Origin: Sedimentisphaerales bacterium
Lineage (GTDB): Bacteria > Planctomycetota > Phycisphaerae > Sedimentisphaerales > Anaerobacaceae
DNA: 59,835 nt
NCBI GenBank assembly: GCA_016927855.1
Contig: JAFGLV010000093.1
Location: forward strand, 1 to 59,835
Reading direction: 5' to 3'
Part shown: positions 33,212 to 41,161 of the stretch, piece by piece
How the letters are laid out: each line of letters opens with the position of its first letter
How positions within the stretch are numbered: the first letter of the stretch is position 1
Program-made: the position numbers and the translations under genes
Notes under the pieces: generated by a model
What the model saw: the letters and a program-made list of their open reading frames with translations, nothing else
Told to the model about the DNA's origin: nothing
The model's database searches: none

Positions 33212-34564
33212 CTATCGTACCGAGAGGATGACGAAATCTATCCTGCCTTTTTTTAAGGGGTTACGGCGTTTTCCAGGTTCGGGAGCTTGGTGGTCGCCCG
33301 GCCAGAGAGGCAGGTCGATGGCTAGGGTCCCGGTGCCTGCCCGCCAGAGCGACAGGGAGACGGATGGCCGGGCGCGAGCTTTGAAAAGCGCAAGCTCATA
33401 GTCGAGCTCGTCAGCGACTGCGTTGTCGTCGATGGCGACGATTACGTCGTTGGGCTCGAGCCCGGCCTGGTCGGCCAGGCCGTTCGGTTCGAGCGCCTCG
33501 ACCAGCAGGCCTCTCCGCACGTCGAGACCCTTGTTGAGGGCGGTGGCGGCGGTGAGATCGTCGAGCTTCAGTCCCGTCTGTGGGAACCTGAAAGCGGCCG
33601 CGAGCTGCTTGAGATCGGTGCCGGTGGCCTGTTTGGCGATCTCCAGCAGGTCTCGACCGTCGACGATCTTCCGCTTGGCAATCTCGGCCATGATCTCCCG
33701 AATGGCCTGCTCGCCGTATTCGTCGGCGATGAGCAGGAACAACCCCAAGGCGGCGTTGTAATGGTCCTCCTGATTCCGCGCGCGGGAATACTGCGACCAC
33801 GAAAACAGCTTGACGCCGATGTCGTCCAGAGCGGAGAACGGGTGACTGTGCACCAGGGCGCGCCCGGCCGGTGCGTCCTTGGCGTCGGCAAGGTCCTGCC
33901 GGGCGATCTCATGCGCGATATAGCCGGCGTAGTTGGCCAGACCTTCGCGGAACCAGCGCGTATGGTTGTCCACGTGAGCGTGGAGCCCGAGGAAGCTCCA
34001 TCCCATGTCGGGCAGCACCCGCCCGCCGGTCTCGCTGCAGGCCAACGACGTCTCGACCAGCTCGTGGACGAACAGGTAAGGGTAGCTGCGGTTCTGTGCC
34101 AGGATAGACCGGCACGATTCGTCGCCGGCTTGCACGAACAGAGGCAACGGGAATTCATTGGGCTCGCCCTTGAGGCTGATATCGAAGTTCTGCGGGATTT
34201 CGTCGAAACGCAGCAGCGGGATCGTGCTGCGCGTAGTAATGGTCAGGCCGAGCCGCTGCTCGACCGCTTCCAGCAGGCGGGTGGTCTCGTCGGCGATGCA
34301 TTGAGCGGATTCCGCCAAACCTCGCTGGTAGTGGACCTTGATCCGATCGCCTTCGGTGCAGCCCTCAAACTCGAGCCCCTTGAGCCTGTCGTTGTCGAGC
34401 TGATAGTGGCCGTGACTGCCATAGTGGACACTCCATTGCTTGGCTTTGCCGGGGTCCTGGACCGCCTCGCTGAGGCGCTTGTTGATTGTCCGGCAGCCGC
34501 CGCCCAAGGCGAGCAGTCCCATGGCCAGGGCCAGCAGACCGATCTTCGCAGTGCATCTTGGCAT
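33212..34564 (-). CDS. PDZ-domain lipoprotein with a gluzincin-like region
   Basis: 450 residues from MPRCTAKIGLLALAMG; the signal ends in a lipobox (LLALGGGC). The central part has the texture of an MA-clan peptidase (PYLFVHELVETSLACSETGG; RWFREGLANYAGYIAHEIARQ), but the expected HExxH is HELVE: the second zinc histidine is missing, so it may be inactive or use another ligand. A PDZ domain lies near residues 330-420 (VRRGLLVEALEPNGLADQAGLEPNDVIVAIDDNAV). It could bind protein termini in the periplasm. The gene lies 35 bases after ogt on the same strand. Confidence 0.75.
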   Translation of the reverse strand: MPRCTAKIGLLALAMGLLALGGGCRTINKRLSEAVQDPGKAKQWSVHYGSHGHYQLDNDRLKGLEFEGCTEGDRIKVHYQRGLAESAQCIADETTRLLEAVEQRLGLTITTRSTIPLLRFDEIPQNFDISLKGEPNEFPLPLFVQAGDESCRSILAQNRSYPYLFVHELVETSLACSETGGRVLPDMGWSFLGLHAHVDNHTRWFREGLANYAGYIAHEIARQDLADAKDAPAGRALVHSHPFSALDDIGVKLFSWSQYSRARNQEDHYNAALGLFLLIADEYGEQAIREIMAEIAKRKIVDGRDLLEIAKQATGTDLKQLAAAFRFPQTGLKLDDLTAATALNKGLDVRRGLLVEALEPNGLADQAGLEPNDVIVAIDDNAVADELDYELALFKARARPSVSLSLWRAGTGTLAIDLPLWPGDHQAPEPGKRRNPLKKGRIDFVILSVR

Positions 34565-34599
34565 TACCGGTTCCTTGGACTGGTGGGGGCAGTTGCCTC

Positions 34600-35130
34600 T
34601 CAGACCCCTTGACGAAGCGTTTCCTCGTGCAGGAGCATCCTCTTCTTGACGGCTACCCCGCCGGGGGCCGAGAACCCGCCGAGAGCGCCGTCGGACCGCA
34701 GGATACGGTGGCAGGGGACGATCAGAGGGACCGGATTGCGCGCCAGAGCGCTGCCGACCGCGCGGGCGGCGCCGGGTTTGCCTATCTTTGCAGCCAACTG
34801 GCCGTATGTGAGCTTCCAGCCGGTGCCGATCTGCCGGCACGCGGCCAGAACGGCCCGGTCAAAGGCGCCGCATTGATCGAGGTTGACCGTGGGATCAGTA
34901 CTGAAATCGACGTTTTCGCCTTCGAAGTAGGCCATGATGCGCCGTTGGAGGGCCGGCATCAAGCCCTTCTCGAAAGGCACGTCGTCCAGATCCGCCAAGA
35001 GCGCTCGCCGCACCTGGGTGAGGTGAGCGGCGGGAAGAACAGTCCGCCACACGGCGTCGCCGACCGTCGCCAGGCCGAAGTAGCCCCAGCGGGTCTCGAA
35101 GATCGTATACCGCATTGCCCCTGTTTTCAT
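34600..35130 (-). CDS. ogt: Methylated-DNA-[protein]-cysteine S-methyltransferase
   Basis: About 176 residues. Repairs O6-alkylguanine by transferring the alkyl group to its own cysteine. The C-terminal core has GTGWKLTYGQLAAKIGKPGAARAVGSALARNPVPLIVPCHRILRSDGALGGFSAPGG, with the acceptor Cys in PCHR, the DNA-binding HTH with its Arg finger, and Asn. The N-terminal domain is shorter and poorly conserved, as in Ogt. The start is uncertain: ATG at 35130 or 35115, with a TTG at 35139 also possible. Confidence 0.92.
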   Translation of the reverse strand: MKTGAMRYTIFETRWGYFGLATVGDAVWRTVLPAAHLTQVRRALLADLDDVPFEKGLMPALQRRIMAYFEGENVDFSTDPTVNLDQCGAFDRAVLAACRQIGTGWKLTYGQLAAKIGKPGAARAVGSALARNPVPLIVPCHRILRSDGALGGFSAPGGVAVKKRMLLHEETLRQGV

Positions 35131-35385
35131 CACTGCCAATTCGTTGTCCGGTCGCGGTCGCGTATCGCGTTACGGTTGCGTCGGGCGTCCGGCGGTGCCG
35201 CGGCTGACCTACGCAACCGCTTGACGAGACGAGCCGCGCAACCGATTGGCGACGGACGCTCCTGCGAAATAATAGAACCTTACGTGCGAAATTCATTGAC
35301 GGAAAGATCAAATTTTGCTAAAGAAAGGAGTTTTGTTGAATCCGAGTCCCGGCAACGCCGTTTGTGACGCACCGAATAGGGTCTA
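35131..35385. other. Gap between divergent genes, with a repeat element
   Basis: Contains a repeat element (about 35150-35250) built from GCGTTACGGTTGCGTC, ACCTACGCAACCG and ACGAGCCGCGCAACCGATT; the last is the exact reverse complement of 13911-13929. Between 35284 and 35330 is an AT-rich stretch with TTGACGG and AAAGAAAGGAG that may be the pheA promoter and an upstream purine tract. Confidence 0.5.
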
Positions 35386-36456
35386 ATGTCGCTGGACGAC
35401 CTGCGAAACCGCATAGACGAGATCGACCACCAGCTTGTCGAGCTGCTCAACGAGCGTGCGCGCGTCGTGGTGGAGGTGGGCAAGCTGAAGAACCGCAGCG
35501 ACAGCCCGATCTATGCGCCCGACCGCGAGAAGCAGGTCCTGGAGAAGATCAAGAAATCCAACCAGGGGCCCTTGCCCGACCGGACGCTGGTGGCGATCTG
35601 GCGCGAGATGATGAGCGGGTCGTTCCTGTTGGAAAAGCCGTTGCGGATCGCCTATCTCGGTCCGGGCGGCAGCTTCAGCCATACCGCCGCCATGCTCAAG
35701 TTCGGCCAGAGCGTCGATTACGAGTCGTTGGCGGATATCCGCAGTATCTTCGACGAGATCAGCAAAGGTCATTGCGACCTGGGCATCGTGCCGATCGAGA
35801 ACTCCAGCGGAGGCGGTGTGATCGAGACCCTCGATGCCCTGATCGAGACGGACGTGAAGATCTGCGCCGAGGTCTTGATGGCCATCCACCACAACCTCCT
35901 GGCCAATTGTCCGCTCGAAGAGGTTGACAAGGTCTATTCGAAGCCGGAGGTATTCGCGCAGTGTCGCAACTGGCTGAGCGCGACCTTCAAGGAGGCCAAG
36001 ACCATTCCGGTGGCTTCGACGGCCAAGGCGGCGCAGATGGCGGCCGCTGAGCCTCGCGCCGCAGCCATCGGCTCCAAGGCGGCTGCAGAGCTGTACGGGC
36101 TGAAGATGATCTGCGAGAACATCGAGGATATCGCCAACAACATCACGCGCTTCCTCGTGCTCAGCCGCGAGGATGCCAGGCCGACGAAGGAAGACAAGAC
36201 CGCCATCCTTTTCAGCACCGCCCACAAGGCCGGTGCCCTGGCCGACGTGCTGGCGGTCTTCAAGAAATACTGCATCAACCTGACCAACATCGAATCGCGA
36301 CCGGGCAAGAAGCGCGAGTGGGAATACTACTTCTTCATGGACTTCCTCGGACACCGAACCGAAGAGAGAGTGCAGATCGCGCTGGAGGAATCGCGCCAGC
36401 ACTGTCTGCAACTGTCGATCCTGGGAAGTTTCCCGCGTGCCACGGAACTGCTGTAA
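35386..36456 (+). CDS. pheA: Bifunctional chorismate mutase / prephenate dehydratase (P-protein)
   Basis: 356 residues; makes phenylpyruvate for phenylalanine. N-terminal AroQ chorismate mutase (1-85: LDDLRNRIDEIDHQLVELLNERARVVVEVGKLK, with catalytic Arg and Lys), prephenate dehydratase domain (about 88-270: IAYLGPGGSFSHTAAM, GIVPIENSSGGGVIETLD, and the catalytic-site Thr region near NNITRFLVLS), and an ACT domain whose ESRPGKKREWEYYFFMDFLG motif binds phenylalanine for feedback. First gene of a long plus-strand run of housekeeping genes. Confidence 0.95.
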   Translation: MSLDDLRNRIDEIDHQLVELLNERARVVVEVGKLKNRSDSPIYAPDREKQVLEKIKKSNQGPLPDRTLVAIWREMMSGSFLLEKPLRIAYLGPGGSFSHTAAMLKFGQSVDYESLADIRSIFDEISKGHCDLGIVPIENSSGGGVIETLDALIETDVKICAEVLMAIHHNLLANCPLEEVDKVYSKPEVFAQCRNWLSATFKEAKTIPVASTAKAAQMAAAEPRAAAIGSKAAAELYGLKMICENIEDIANNITRFLVLSREDARPTKEDKTAILFSTAHKAGALADVLAVFKKYCINLTNIESRPGKKREWEYYFFMDFLGHRTEERVQIALEESRQHCLQLSILGSFPRATELL

Positions 36457-36507
36457 GAACCGGACGTTAGCTACGAACGTTTGTCCAGAGGACTGTAGGA
36501 GATAACG

Positions 36508-37272
36508 ATGAGAAAGCCGTTTGTCGCCGGCAACTGGAAGATGAACACTGACGGCCAATCGAGTGTGGACCTGGCCAAAGCGGTGGCGTCAGGCGCGTCG
36601 GAAACGGCCGGCGGCTCGGTTTCGGTGGCGGTGATCCCACCTTTCGTGTACCTCCAGTCGGTGGCGCAGGCGGTTAGCTCGCATCATATTGCCGTCGGGG
36701 CGCAGGATGTCTACTTCGAGCAGAAGGGCGCCTTTACCGGCGAGATCAGCACCGCGATGCTGAAGGACGTCGGGTGCACGTACGTGCTGTGCGGCCATTC
36801 GGAGCGGCGCCACGTCATCGGCGAAACGGACGAACTGATCAACAAGAAGATGCTCGCGGCCCTGGGCGGTGGGCTGCTCCCGATTCTCTGCGTCGGCGAG
36901 TTGCTCGAGCAGCGCGACGCCGGACAAACGGAAACGGTGGTGGCCGAGCAGGTCAGGGCCGGCCTGACGGGTCTCAGTGATGAGAAGCTCTCGGTGGTGA
37001 CGATTGCCTACGAGCCGGTCTGGGCGATCGGGACCGGCCGCACCGCGACGCCACAGCAGGCCCAGGAGGTCCACGCGTTCATCCGCTCTCTCCTGGCGGA
37101 GCTATACGACCGGAGGGCGGCGCAGGACATGCGGATTCTCTACGGCGGCTCGGTCAACGCCGCCAATGCCAAGGAGCTGATGAGCCAGGAGGATGTCGAT
37201 GGTTCCCTGGTCGGCGGCGCGAGCCTGAAGCCGGACGAGTTCGTGGAGATCATACAGGCGGCCGTGAGTTGA
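36508..37272 (+). CDS. tpiA: Triose-phosphate isomerase
   Basis: 254 residues. Barrel enzyme interconverting DHAP and GAP. KPFVAGNWKMN has the catalytic Lys; YVLCGHSERR has the electrophilic His; VTIAYEPVWAIGTG has the catalytic Glu and mobile loop; LYGGSVNAANA and SLVGGASLKPDEF are phosphate-binding. GTAGGAGA lies 7 bases before the ATG. Complete and unremarkable. Confidence 0.97.
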   Translation: MRKPFVAGNWKMNTDGQSSVDLAKAVASGASETAGGSVSVAVIPPFVYLQSVAQAVSSHHIAVGAQDVYFEQKGAFTGEISTAMLKDVGCTYVLCGHSERRHVIGETDELINKKMLAALGGGLLPILCVGELLEQRDAGQTETVVAEQVRAGLTGLSDEKLSVVTIAYEPVWAIGTGRTATPQQAQEVHAFIRSLLAELYDRRAAQDMRILYGGSVNAANAKELMSQEDVDGSLVGGASLKPDEFVEIIQAAVS

Positions 37273-37344
37273 GACCAAGCGGTGGGGCACGCTCCACCCT
37301 TTTGTCACCTATGACGACAATCTGAATCTGTGTGGGGCGCGAAT

Positions 37345-37809
37345 ATGACTGTACTACCGATGTTGGCCGTGCATATCCTGATGAACTTCGTCGCGGTGCT
37401 GTTCGTCCTGGTCTCGGTCGTGGTGATCCTGGTGATTCTGATTCAAAAGGGCCGGGGTGGAGGACTCAGCGCCGCTTTTGGCGGCGGTATGGCCGGCAGT
37501 CTGCTCGGGTCGAAAACCGGAGACTTCCTGACCTGGGTGACGATCGTGTTGGTCGGGGTGTTCCTGTTGCTGGCGGTCGTGCTGGCCAGGTTCTACCGAC
37601 CTCCGTTGCCCGACCGTGGCGGCGGCACGGATACGACGACGCAACAGCAGGCACCGGCCGACGTAGCGCCCGCGGATGACGGCGGCATGCCTGCCGCCGA
37701 TGGCACGGGCGCCGGACCCGGTCCGGCCGAGCCAGGCCCGACCACGCAGCCCGGAACTGCCGAGCCTGGTCCCGGCACGCCAGCCGAGCCGAACGGCGCG
37801 GGAGAGTAG
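37345..37809 (+). CDS. secG: SecG, protein translocase subunit
   Basis: 154 residues from MTVLPMLAVHIL. Two membrane helices: ILMNFVAVLFVLVSVVVILVILIQ and WVTIVLVGVFLLLAVVLARFY, flanking the SecG loop KGRGGGLSAAFGGGMAGSLLGSKTGDFL. The C-terminal 75 residues are a Pro/Gly/Thr/Ala-rich tail (QQQAPADVAPADD, then repeated PGP/TTQPG), much longer than in E. coli SecG; such tails are common in this phylum. Confidence 0.92.
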   Translation: MTVLPMLAVHILMNFVAVLFVLVSVVVILVILIQKGRGGGLSAAFGGGMAGSLLGSKTGDFLTWVTIVLVGVFLLLAVVLARFYRPPLPDRGGGTDTTTQQQAPADVAPADDGGMPAADGTGAGPGPAEPGPTTQPGTAEPGPGTPAEPNGAGE

Positions 37810-37902
37810 ATGGTGCGACGCGCACCTGGGCGACAGATGCGAAGGCGGCGACACTGGCGGATCCCTGGCAACGCCGTTCTTTGTTCTTGAGGCATGACCA
37901 CT

Positions 37903-38787
37903 ATGCTCAACAGCATGACCGGATACGGTACCGCGGATGGTCTGTTAGACGGAATCTGTTATGCCGTTGAGATCAAGGCGGTCAACAACCGCTACCTCAA
38001 GACGATTATCAAGCTTCCGGAGACCGTGGCCTTCCTGGAGGACGACATCGACAAGTGCCTGCGGCGAAACCTCTCGCGCGGAACGATCAACTACGTGCTG
38101 AGGCTCAAGGGCGCCTCGGCCAACGCACTGTTCGAGATCGACGAAGCGGCGCTGCGGTTCATCGTCGAAAAGCTTAGCACCGTCGGCACTTCGGTGGGAG
38201 TAGCCGGCACGATCGATATGGCCAGCCTCCTGGAGCTGCCCGGCGTGGTCCAGCCGATCATGCCCGACGAAGAGGAAAGCCGCAAGGTCAAGGAATTGGT
38301 CCTGAAGATCACGCAGGAGGCGCTGGACCGGCTCAGGCAGATGCGCCAGGCCGAAGGCAAGTTCCTCCAAGCCGATCTGAAGGGCAACTGCGACGCGATC
38401 GCGCAGGAACTGGCGGTGGTCAAACAGCGTAGCGACGGCGTGGTCAACGAATACGCCAAGCGCCTGCGCAAGCGCGTGGACGAGCTGCTCGCGGAGGGAA
38501 AACTGAAGCTGGACGAGGAGACCCTCGCGCGGGAAGTGGCGATCCTGGCCGACCGCTCGGACATCTCCGAGGAGATCGCGCGTCTGGACGCACACCTCCA
38601 GCAATTCCAGCAGATCTGTGAGACCGAGGGCCAGGCGGGCAGGCGTTTGGACTTCCTCAGTCAGGAGATGCTCCGCGAGGCCAATACCACGGCCAGCAAA
38701 GCCGCCGACGCCGAGATCGTCCGGCGCGTGGTCGATATCAAGTGCCTGATCGAGCGGCTCAAAGAACAGATCCAGAACGTCGAATGA
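37903..38787 (+). CDS. yicC: YicC family endoribonuclease-type protein
   Basis: 294 residues from MLNSMTGYGTADG; GAGG sits 10 bases upstream of this ATG, better than for the ATG at 37894. N-terminal YicC domain (EIKAVNNRYLKTIIKLPE, RGTINYVLRL) and the C-terminal DUF1732 end ([75 protein letters not shown]). YicC is a stress-linked RNase family. Its stop overlaps the gmk start (ATGA), a pairing found in many bacteria. Confidence 0.93.
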   Translation: MLNSMTGYGTADGLLDGICYAVEIKAVNNRYLKTIIKLPETVAFLEDDIDKCLRRNLSRGTINYVLRLKGASANALFEIDEAALRFIVEKLSTVGTSVGVAGTIDMASLLELPGVVQPIMPDEEESRKVKELVLKITQEALDRLRQMRQAEGKFLQADLKGNCDAIAQELAVVKQRSDGVVNEYAKRLRKRVDELLAEGKLKLDEETLAREVAILADRSDISEEIARLDAHLQQFQQICETEGQAGRRLDFLSQEMLREANTTASKAADAEIVRRVVDIKCLIERLKEQIQNVE

Positions 38788-39410
38788 CAAGCCAGGCGGA
38801 CCAGAACAAAACGTGTGGTAAGCTGATCGTCGTCAGCGGCCCGTCGGGAGTGGGCAAGAGTACCATCTGCAAGGAAGTCGTCAAGCGGATGGAGGACGTA
38901 CACCTGAGCGTCTCAGCGACGACCCGGCCTCCCGGTCCGGGCGAGCAGAACGGCCGCGACTACTGGTTCATCAGCAAGGAGGAGTTCCGCGAGCGGATCG
39001 AGCAAGGCTTGCTGCTGGAATACGCCGAGGTATTCGGCAACCTGTATGGCACGCCCAAGGAAAAGGTGGACGAGGCGCTCCAGGCCGGTAGGATCGTTAT
39101 TCTGGAGATCGACACCCAAGGAGGCAAGCAGGTCAAGGCAGCCTGTCCCGATGCCGTGATGGTCTTCATTCTGCCGCCGGATGACAGGGAATTGGCCCAG
39201 CGGATCGGCCGACGGGCGCGCGACAGCGCCGATGCGATCGAGACCCGTCTGGGTGGCGCCGGCAACGAGATTGCCGCCGCGAAACAGTACTACGACCATA
39301 TGGTGATCAACGAGGATTTGGAACATGCCATCGGCGAGGTGATGCAGATCATCCGCCAAGCACGCGAGGGTGCGGCAGCCGGGCATGACGAAAACTCTGG
39401 AGAACGATGA
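38784..39410 (+). CDS. gmk: Guanylate kinase
   Basis: 208 residues from [13 protein letters not shown]. Phosphorylates GMP to GDP. P-loop [13 protein letters not shown]-binding [82 protein letters not shown]. Overlaps yicC and rpoZ by 4 bases each, so the three are tightly coupled. A complete enzyme of usual size. Confidence 0.96.
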   Translation: MTSQADQNKTCGKLIVVSGPSGVGKSTICKEVVKRMEDVHLSVSATTRPPGPGEQNGRDYWFISKEEFRERIEQGLLLEYAEVFGNLYGTPKEKVDEALQAGRIVILEIDTQGGKQVKAACPDAVMVFILPPDDRELAQRIGRRARDSADAIETRLGGAGNEIAAAKQYYDHMVINEDLEHAIGEVMQIIRQAREGAAAGHDENSGER

Positions 39411-39646
39411 TGCTGGAAGAACTCAGGAACGCGGAACTGGTGAACAAGGTGGGCGGGCGCTTCAAGTTGGCCTCTCTCATTCAGAAGCGGATGGCCGAGC
39501 TGCTGCAAGGCTCGCGGCCGCTGATCGAGAACGCCGGGACTATGACGCTGATGGAGATTGTCCTCCAGGAGATCCTCCAGGACAAGATCACCATCGACGG
39601 CCGGGCCGACGGCGAGCCCGAGCCGGCCAGCAAACCGCTGCTGTAG
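39407..39646 (+). CDS. rpoZ: RNA polymerase omega subunit
   Basis: 79 residues. The core [44 protein letters not shown] matches omega helices, including the conserved K-R-x-x-E-L-x-x-G-x-x-P stretch. Placement directly after gmk with an ATGA overlap is the classic gmk-rpoZ order. The tail is short and acidic. Confidence 0.88.
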   Translation: MMLEELRNAELVNKVGGRFKLASLIQKRMAELLQGSRPLIENAGTMTLMEIVLQEILQDKITIDGRADGEPEPASKPLL

Positions 39647-39661
39647 CCCGATGGCGGCGCT

Positions 39662-40213
39662 ATGCTTGAGAACGTCAATATCCTGCTGGGTGTCAGCGGT
39701 GGCGTCGCTGCCTACAAGGCGGTGGATCTGGCCAGCAAACTGACCGCCGCGAAGGCGCGCGTGCGTACGGTGATGACCGACAATGCCTGTCAGTTCGTTG
39801 CGCCCAAGAGCTTCGAGGCGGTCACCGGCGCGCCGGTCTTCACCACGCTCTGGAGCGCCTCCGAGGAATTCCAAAGCGCGCACATTTCGTTGGCCGACTG
39901 GGCGCAGATCGTGGTCGTCGCGCCTGCGACCGCGAATATCATCGGCAAGGTCGCGACCGGCATCTGCGACGATCTGCTCGGCACGACGCTGTGCGTCTGC
40001 TGGCAAAAACCCATGCTCTTCGCGCCGGCCATGAACAATCGCATGTGGGAGAACCCCACGGTCCAGCGCAACGTCGAGACGCTCAAGCGAGCGGGTGTGC
40101 AAATGACCGGTCCCAACATGGGCCGTCTGGCCTGCCGCACCGAAGCCGTCGGCCGCATGGCCGAACCGACCGAAATCATCGAAGCGATCGAAGCCATCGC
40201 GGCCAAATCGTAA
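39662..40213 (+). CDS. coaC: CoaC, phosphopantothenoylcysteine decarboxylase (Dfp N-terminal half)
   Basis: 183 residues. FMN-dependent enzyme of coenzyme A synthesis. Boxes: NILLGVSGGVAAYKAVDLASKL (His-flavodoxin-type opening), HISLADWAQIVVVAPATANIIGKVATGICDDLLGTTL with the active-site His, and APAMNNRMWENPTVQRNV, the PXMNXXMW substrate loop. In most bacteria this is fused to CoaB; here the two are separate frames, 21 bases apart, divided by a short AAATCATAAATTGTCAATCC repeat. Confidence 0.93.
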   Translation: MLENVNILLGVSGGVAAYKAVDLASKLTAAKARVRTVMTDNACQFVAPKSFEAVTGAPVFTTLWSASEEFQSAHISLADWAQIVVVAPATANIIGKVATGICDDLLGTTLCVCWQKPMLFAPAMNNRMWENPTVQRNVETLKRAGVQMTGPNMGRLACRTEAVGRMAEPTEIIEAIEAIAAKS

Positions 40214-40235
40214 ATCATAAATTGTCAATCCAAAA
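40209..40235. repeat. Partial AATCxxAAAT repeat between coaC and coaB
   Basis: CGTAAATCATAAATTGTCAA then TCCAAAAT, a fragment of the AATCCGCAATCCGAAATCC-type family seen at 42296 and 53484. It occupies the exact split point between coaC and coaB. Confidence 0.5.
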
Positions 40236-40897
40236 TGTCTATACGCTTTCTCATCACCGCCGGAGGCACGCGCGAGTATATCGACCCGGTGCGCTTCATC
40301 TCCAACGCCAGCAGCGGCAAGATGAGCTACGCCCTCGCCCGCGCGGCGCTGAAGGCCGGCCACAAAGTGACGCTCATCACCGCGCCTACCGCGCTGAGAC
40401 CGCCGACCGGCGCGCATGTGGTCCATGTCGAAAGCGCCGCCCAGATGTTCGCGGCGGTCAAGAAGCACTTCGCCGCGTGCGATTGTCTCATCATGGCCGC
40501 GGCCGTTGCCGATTTCACTCCCGCCAAGCCGTCGAAAACGAAGCTCAAGAAAGACGCCGGGACCAAGCCGACCCTCCGGCTCAAACCGACCCCCGACATC
40601 CTCAAATGGGCCGGAAGTCACCGTAGGGTGTGCACCGCACACCACCGGCCGCAGATTGTCATCGGCTTCGCCTTGGAAGACCGCAACCTGCGCGCCAACG
40701 CCGAGCGCAAGCTGCACGACAAGCACTTGGACATGATCGTCGCCAACGCCCCCGTCGCCATCGGCGCCGAAACCTCCACCGTCCACATCAAAACCCCGAG
40801 TTCTCAATGGCTTGAAATACCCGCCCAGCGCAAGACGATGATCGCCGGTAGAATCGTCTCACTGATTCAAGGGAAGGAGACGAGCGGTACGTCCTGA
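40235..40897 (+). CDS. coaB: CoaB, phosphopantothenate-cysteine ligase (Dfp C-terminal half)
   Basis: 220 residues. CTP-dependent ligase of CoA synthesis: FLITAGGTREYIDPVRFISNASSGKMSYALARAAL is the CoaB nucleotide motif, followed by IMAAAVADFTPA, TLRLKPTPDIL with the catalytic Lys, VIGFALED, and DMIVANAP. Residues around 130-141 (SHRRVCTAHHRP) are encoded by a GGTGTGC/GCACACC palindrome inserted between the PTPDIL and VIGFALE boxes. No clear ribosome site; translation may depend on coaC. The start is weakly supported. Confidence 0.9.
   Translation: MSIRFLITAGGTREYIDPVRFISNASSGKMSYALARAALKAGHKVTLITAPTALRPPTGAHVVHVESAAQMFAAVKKHFAACDCLIMAAAVADFTPAKPSKTKLKKDAGTKPTLRLKPTPDILKWAGSHRRVCTAHHRPQIVIGFALEDRNLRANAERKLHDKHLDMIVANAPVAIGAETSTVHIKTPSSQWLEIPAQRKTMIAGRIVSLIQGKETSGTS
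40627..40643. repeat. GGTGTGC hairpin inside coaB
   Basis: GGTGTGC, loop ACC, GCACACC, preceded by GTA. It encodes part of the extra SHRRVCTAHHRP segment. Confidence 0.6.
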
Positions 40898-40919
40898 CCG
40901 ACGGAGATCCGCTAAGCTA

Positions 40920-40935
40920 GGCGGCTCAAGCCGCC
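40920..40935. terminator. Perfect GC hairpin after coaB
   Basis: GGCGGCT, loop CA, AGCCGCC, with no T tract. It lies between the convergent coaB and the small minus-strand frame, and may mark transcript ends on both strands, or be another dispersed palindrome. Confidence 0.4.
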
Positions 40936-41090
40936 GTCAGTGCGTGCTTGACTTCTGCGGGAAGGTCAACGAGGACGAAGTGGCTGCGGTGGTAGAGGTA
41001 GTCTTCGCCGCTTTCGTCGATCTGGCTTTGACTGTCAATCCCCGCCTGAAGGATCGAGGCTGTCCTGTGCCCATTCCCGGACGCGTTCAA
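40926..41090 (-). CDS. Possible small protein or gene fragment (GEDYLYHRSHFV)
   Basis: Read on the minus strand, a frame ends ...SQIDESGEDYLYHRSHFVLVDLPAEV followed by KHALTAA and a stop in the GGCGGCT hairpin. This end has real-protein texture and recalls the C terminus of small planctomycete proteins of unknown function. There is no ATG; a TTG at 41090 is possible. It may be the 3' remnant of a lost gene downstream of ald on the same strand. Confidence 0.3.
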   Translation of the reverse strand: MNASGNGHRTASILQAGIDSQSQIDESGEDYLYHRSHFVLVDLPAEVKHALTAA

Positions 41091-41161
41091 GTGCTTTCGG
41101 CATCATGAGAAGCGCCGAGTAGACACGGACGCCAAACAGGCGTTGCCCGTGACCGGTGGTG

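Noticed and set aside
39290..40807. 505-codon minus-strand frame over gmk to coaB
   Set aside because: Antisense shadow of four well-recognised genes.
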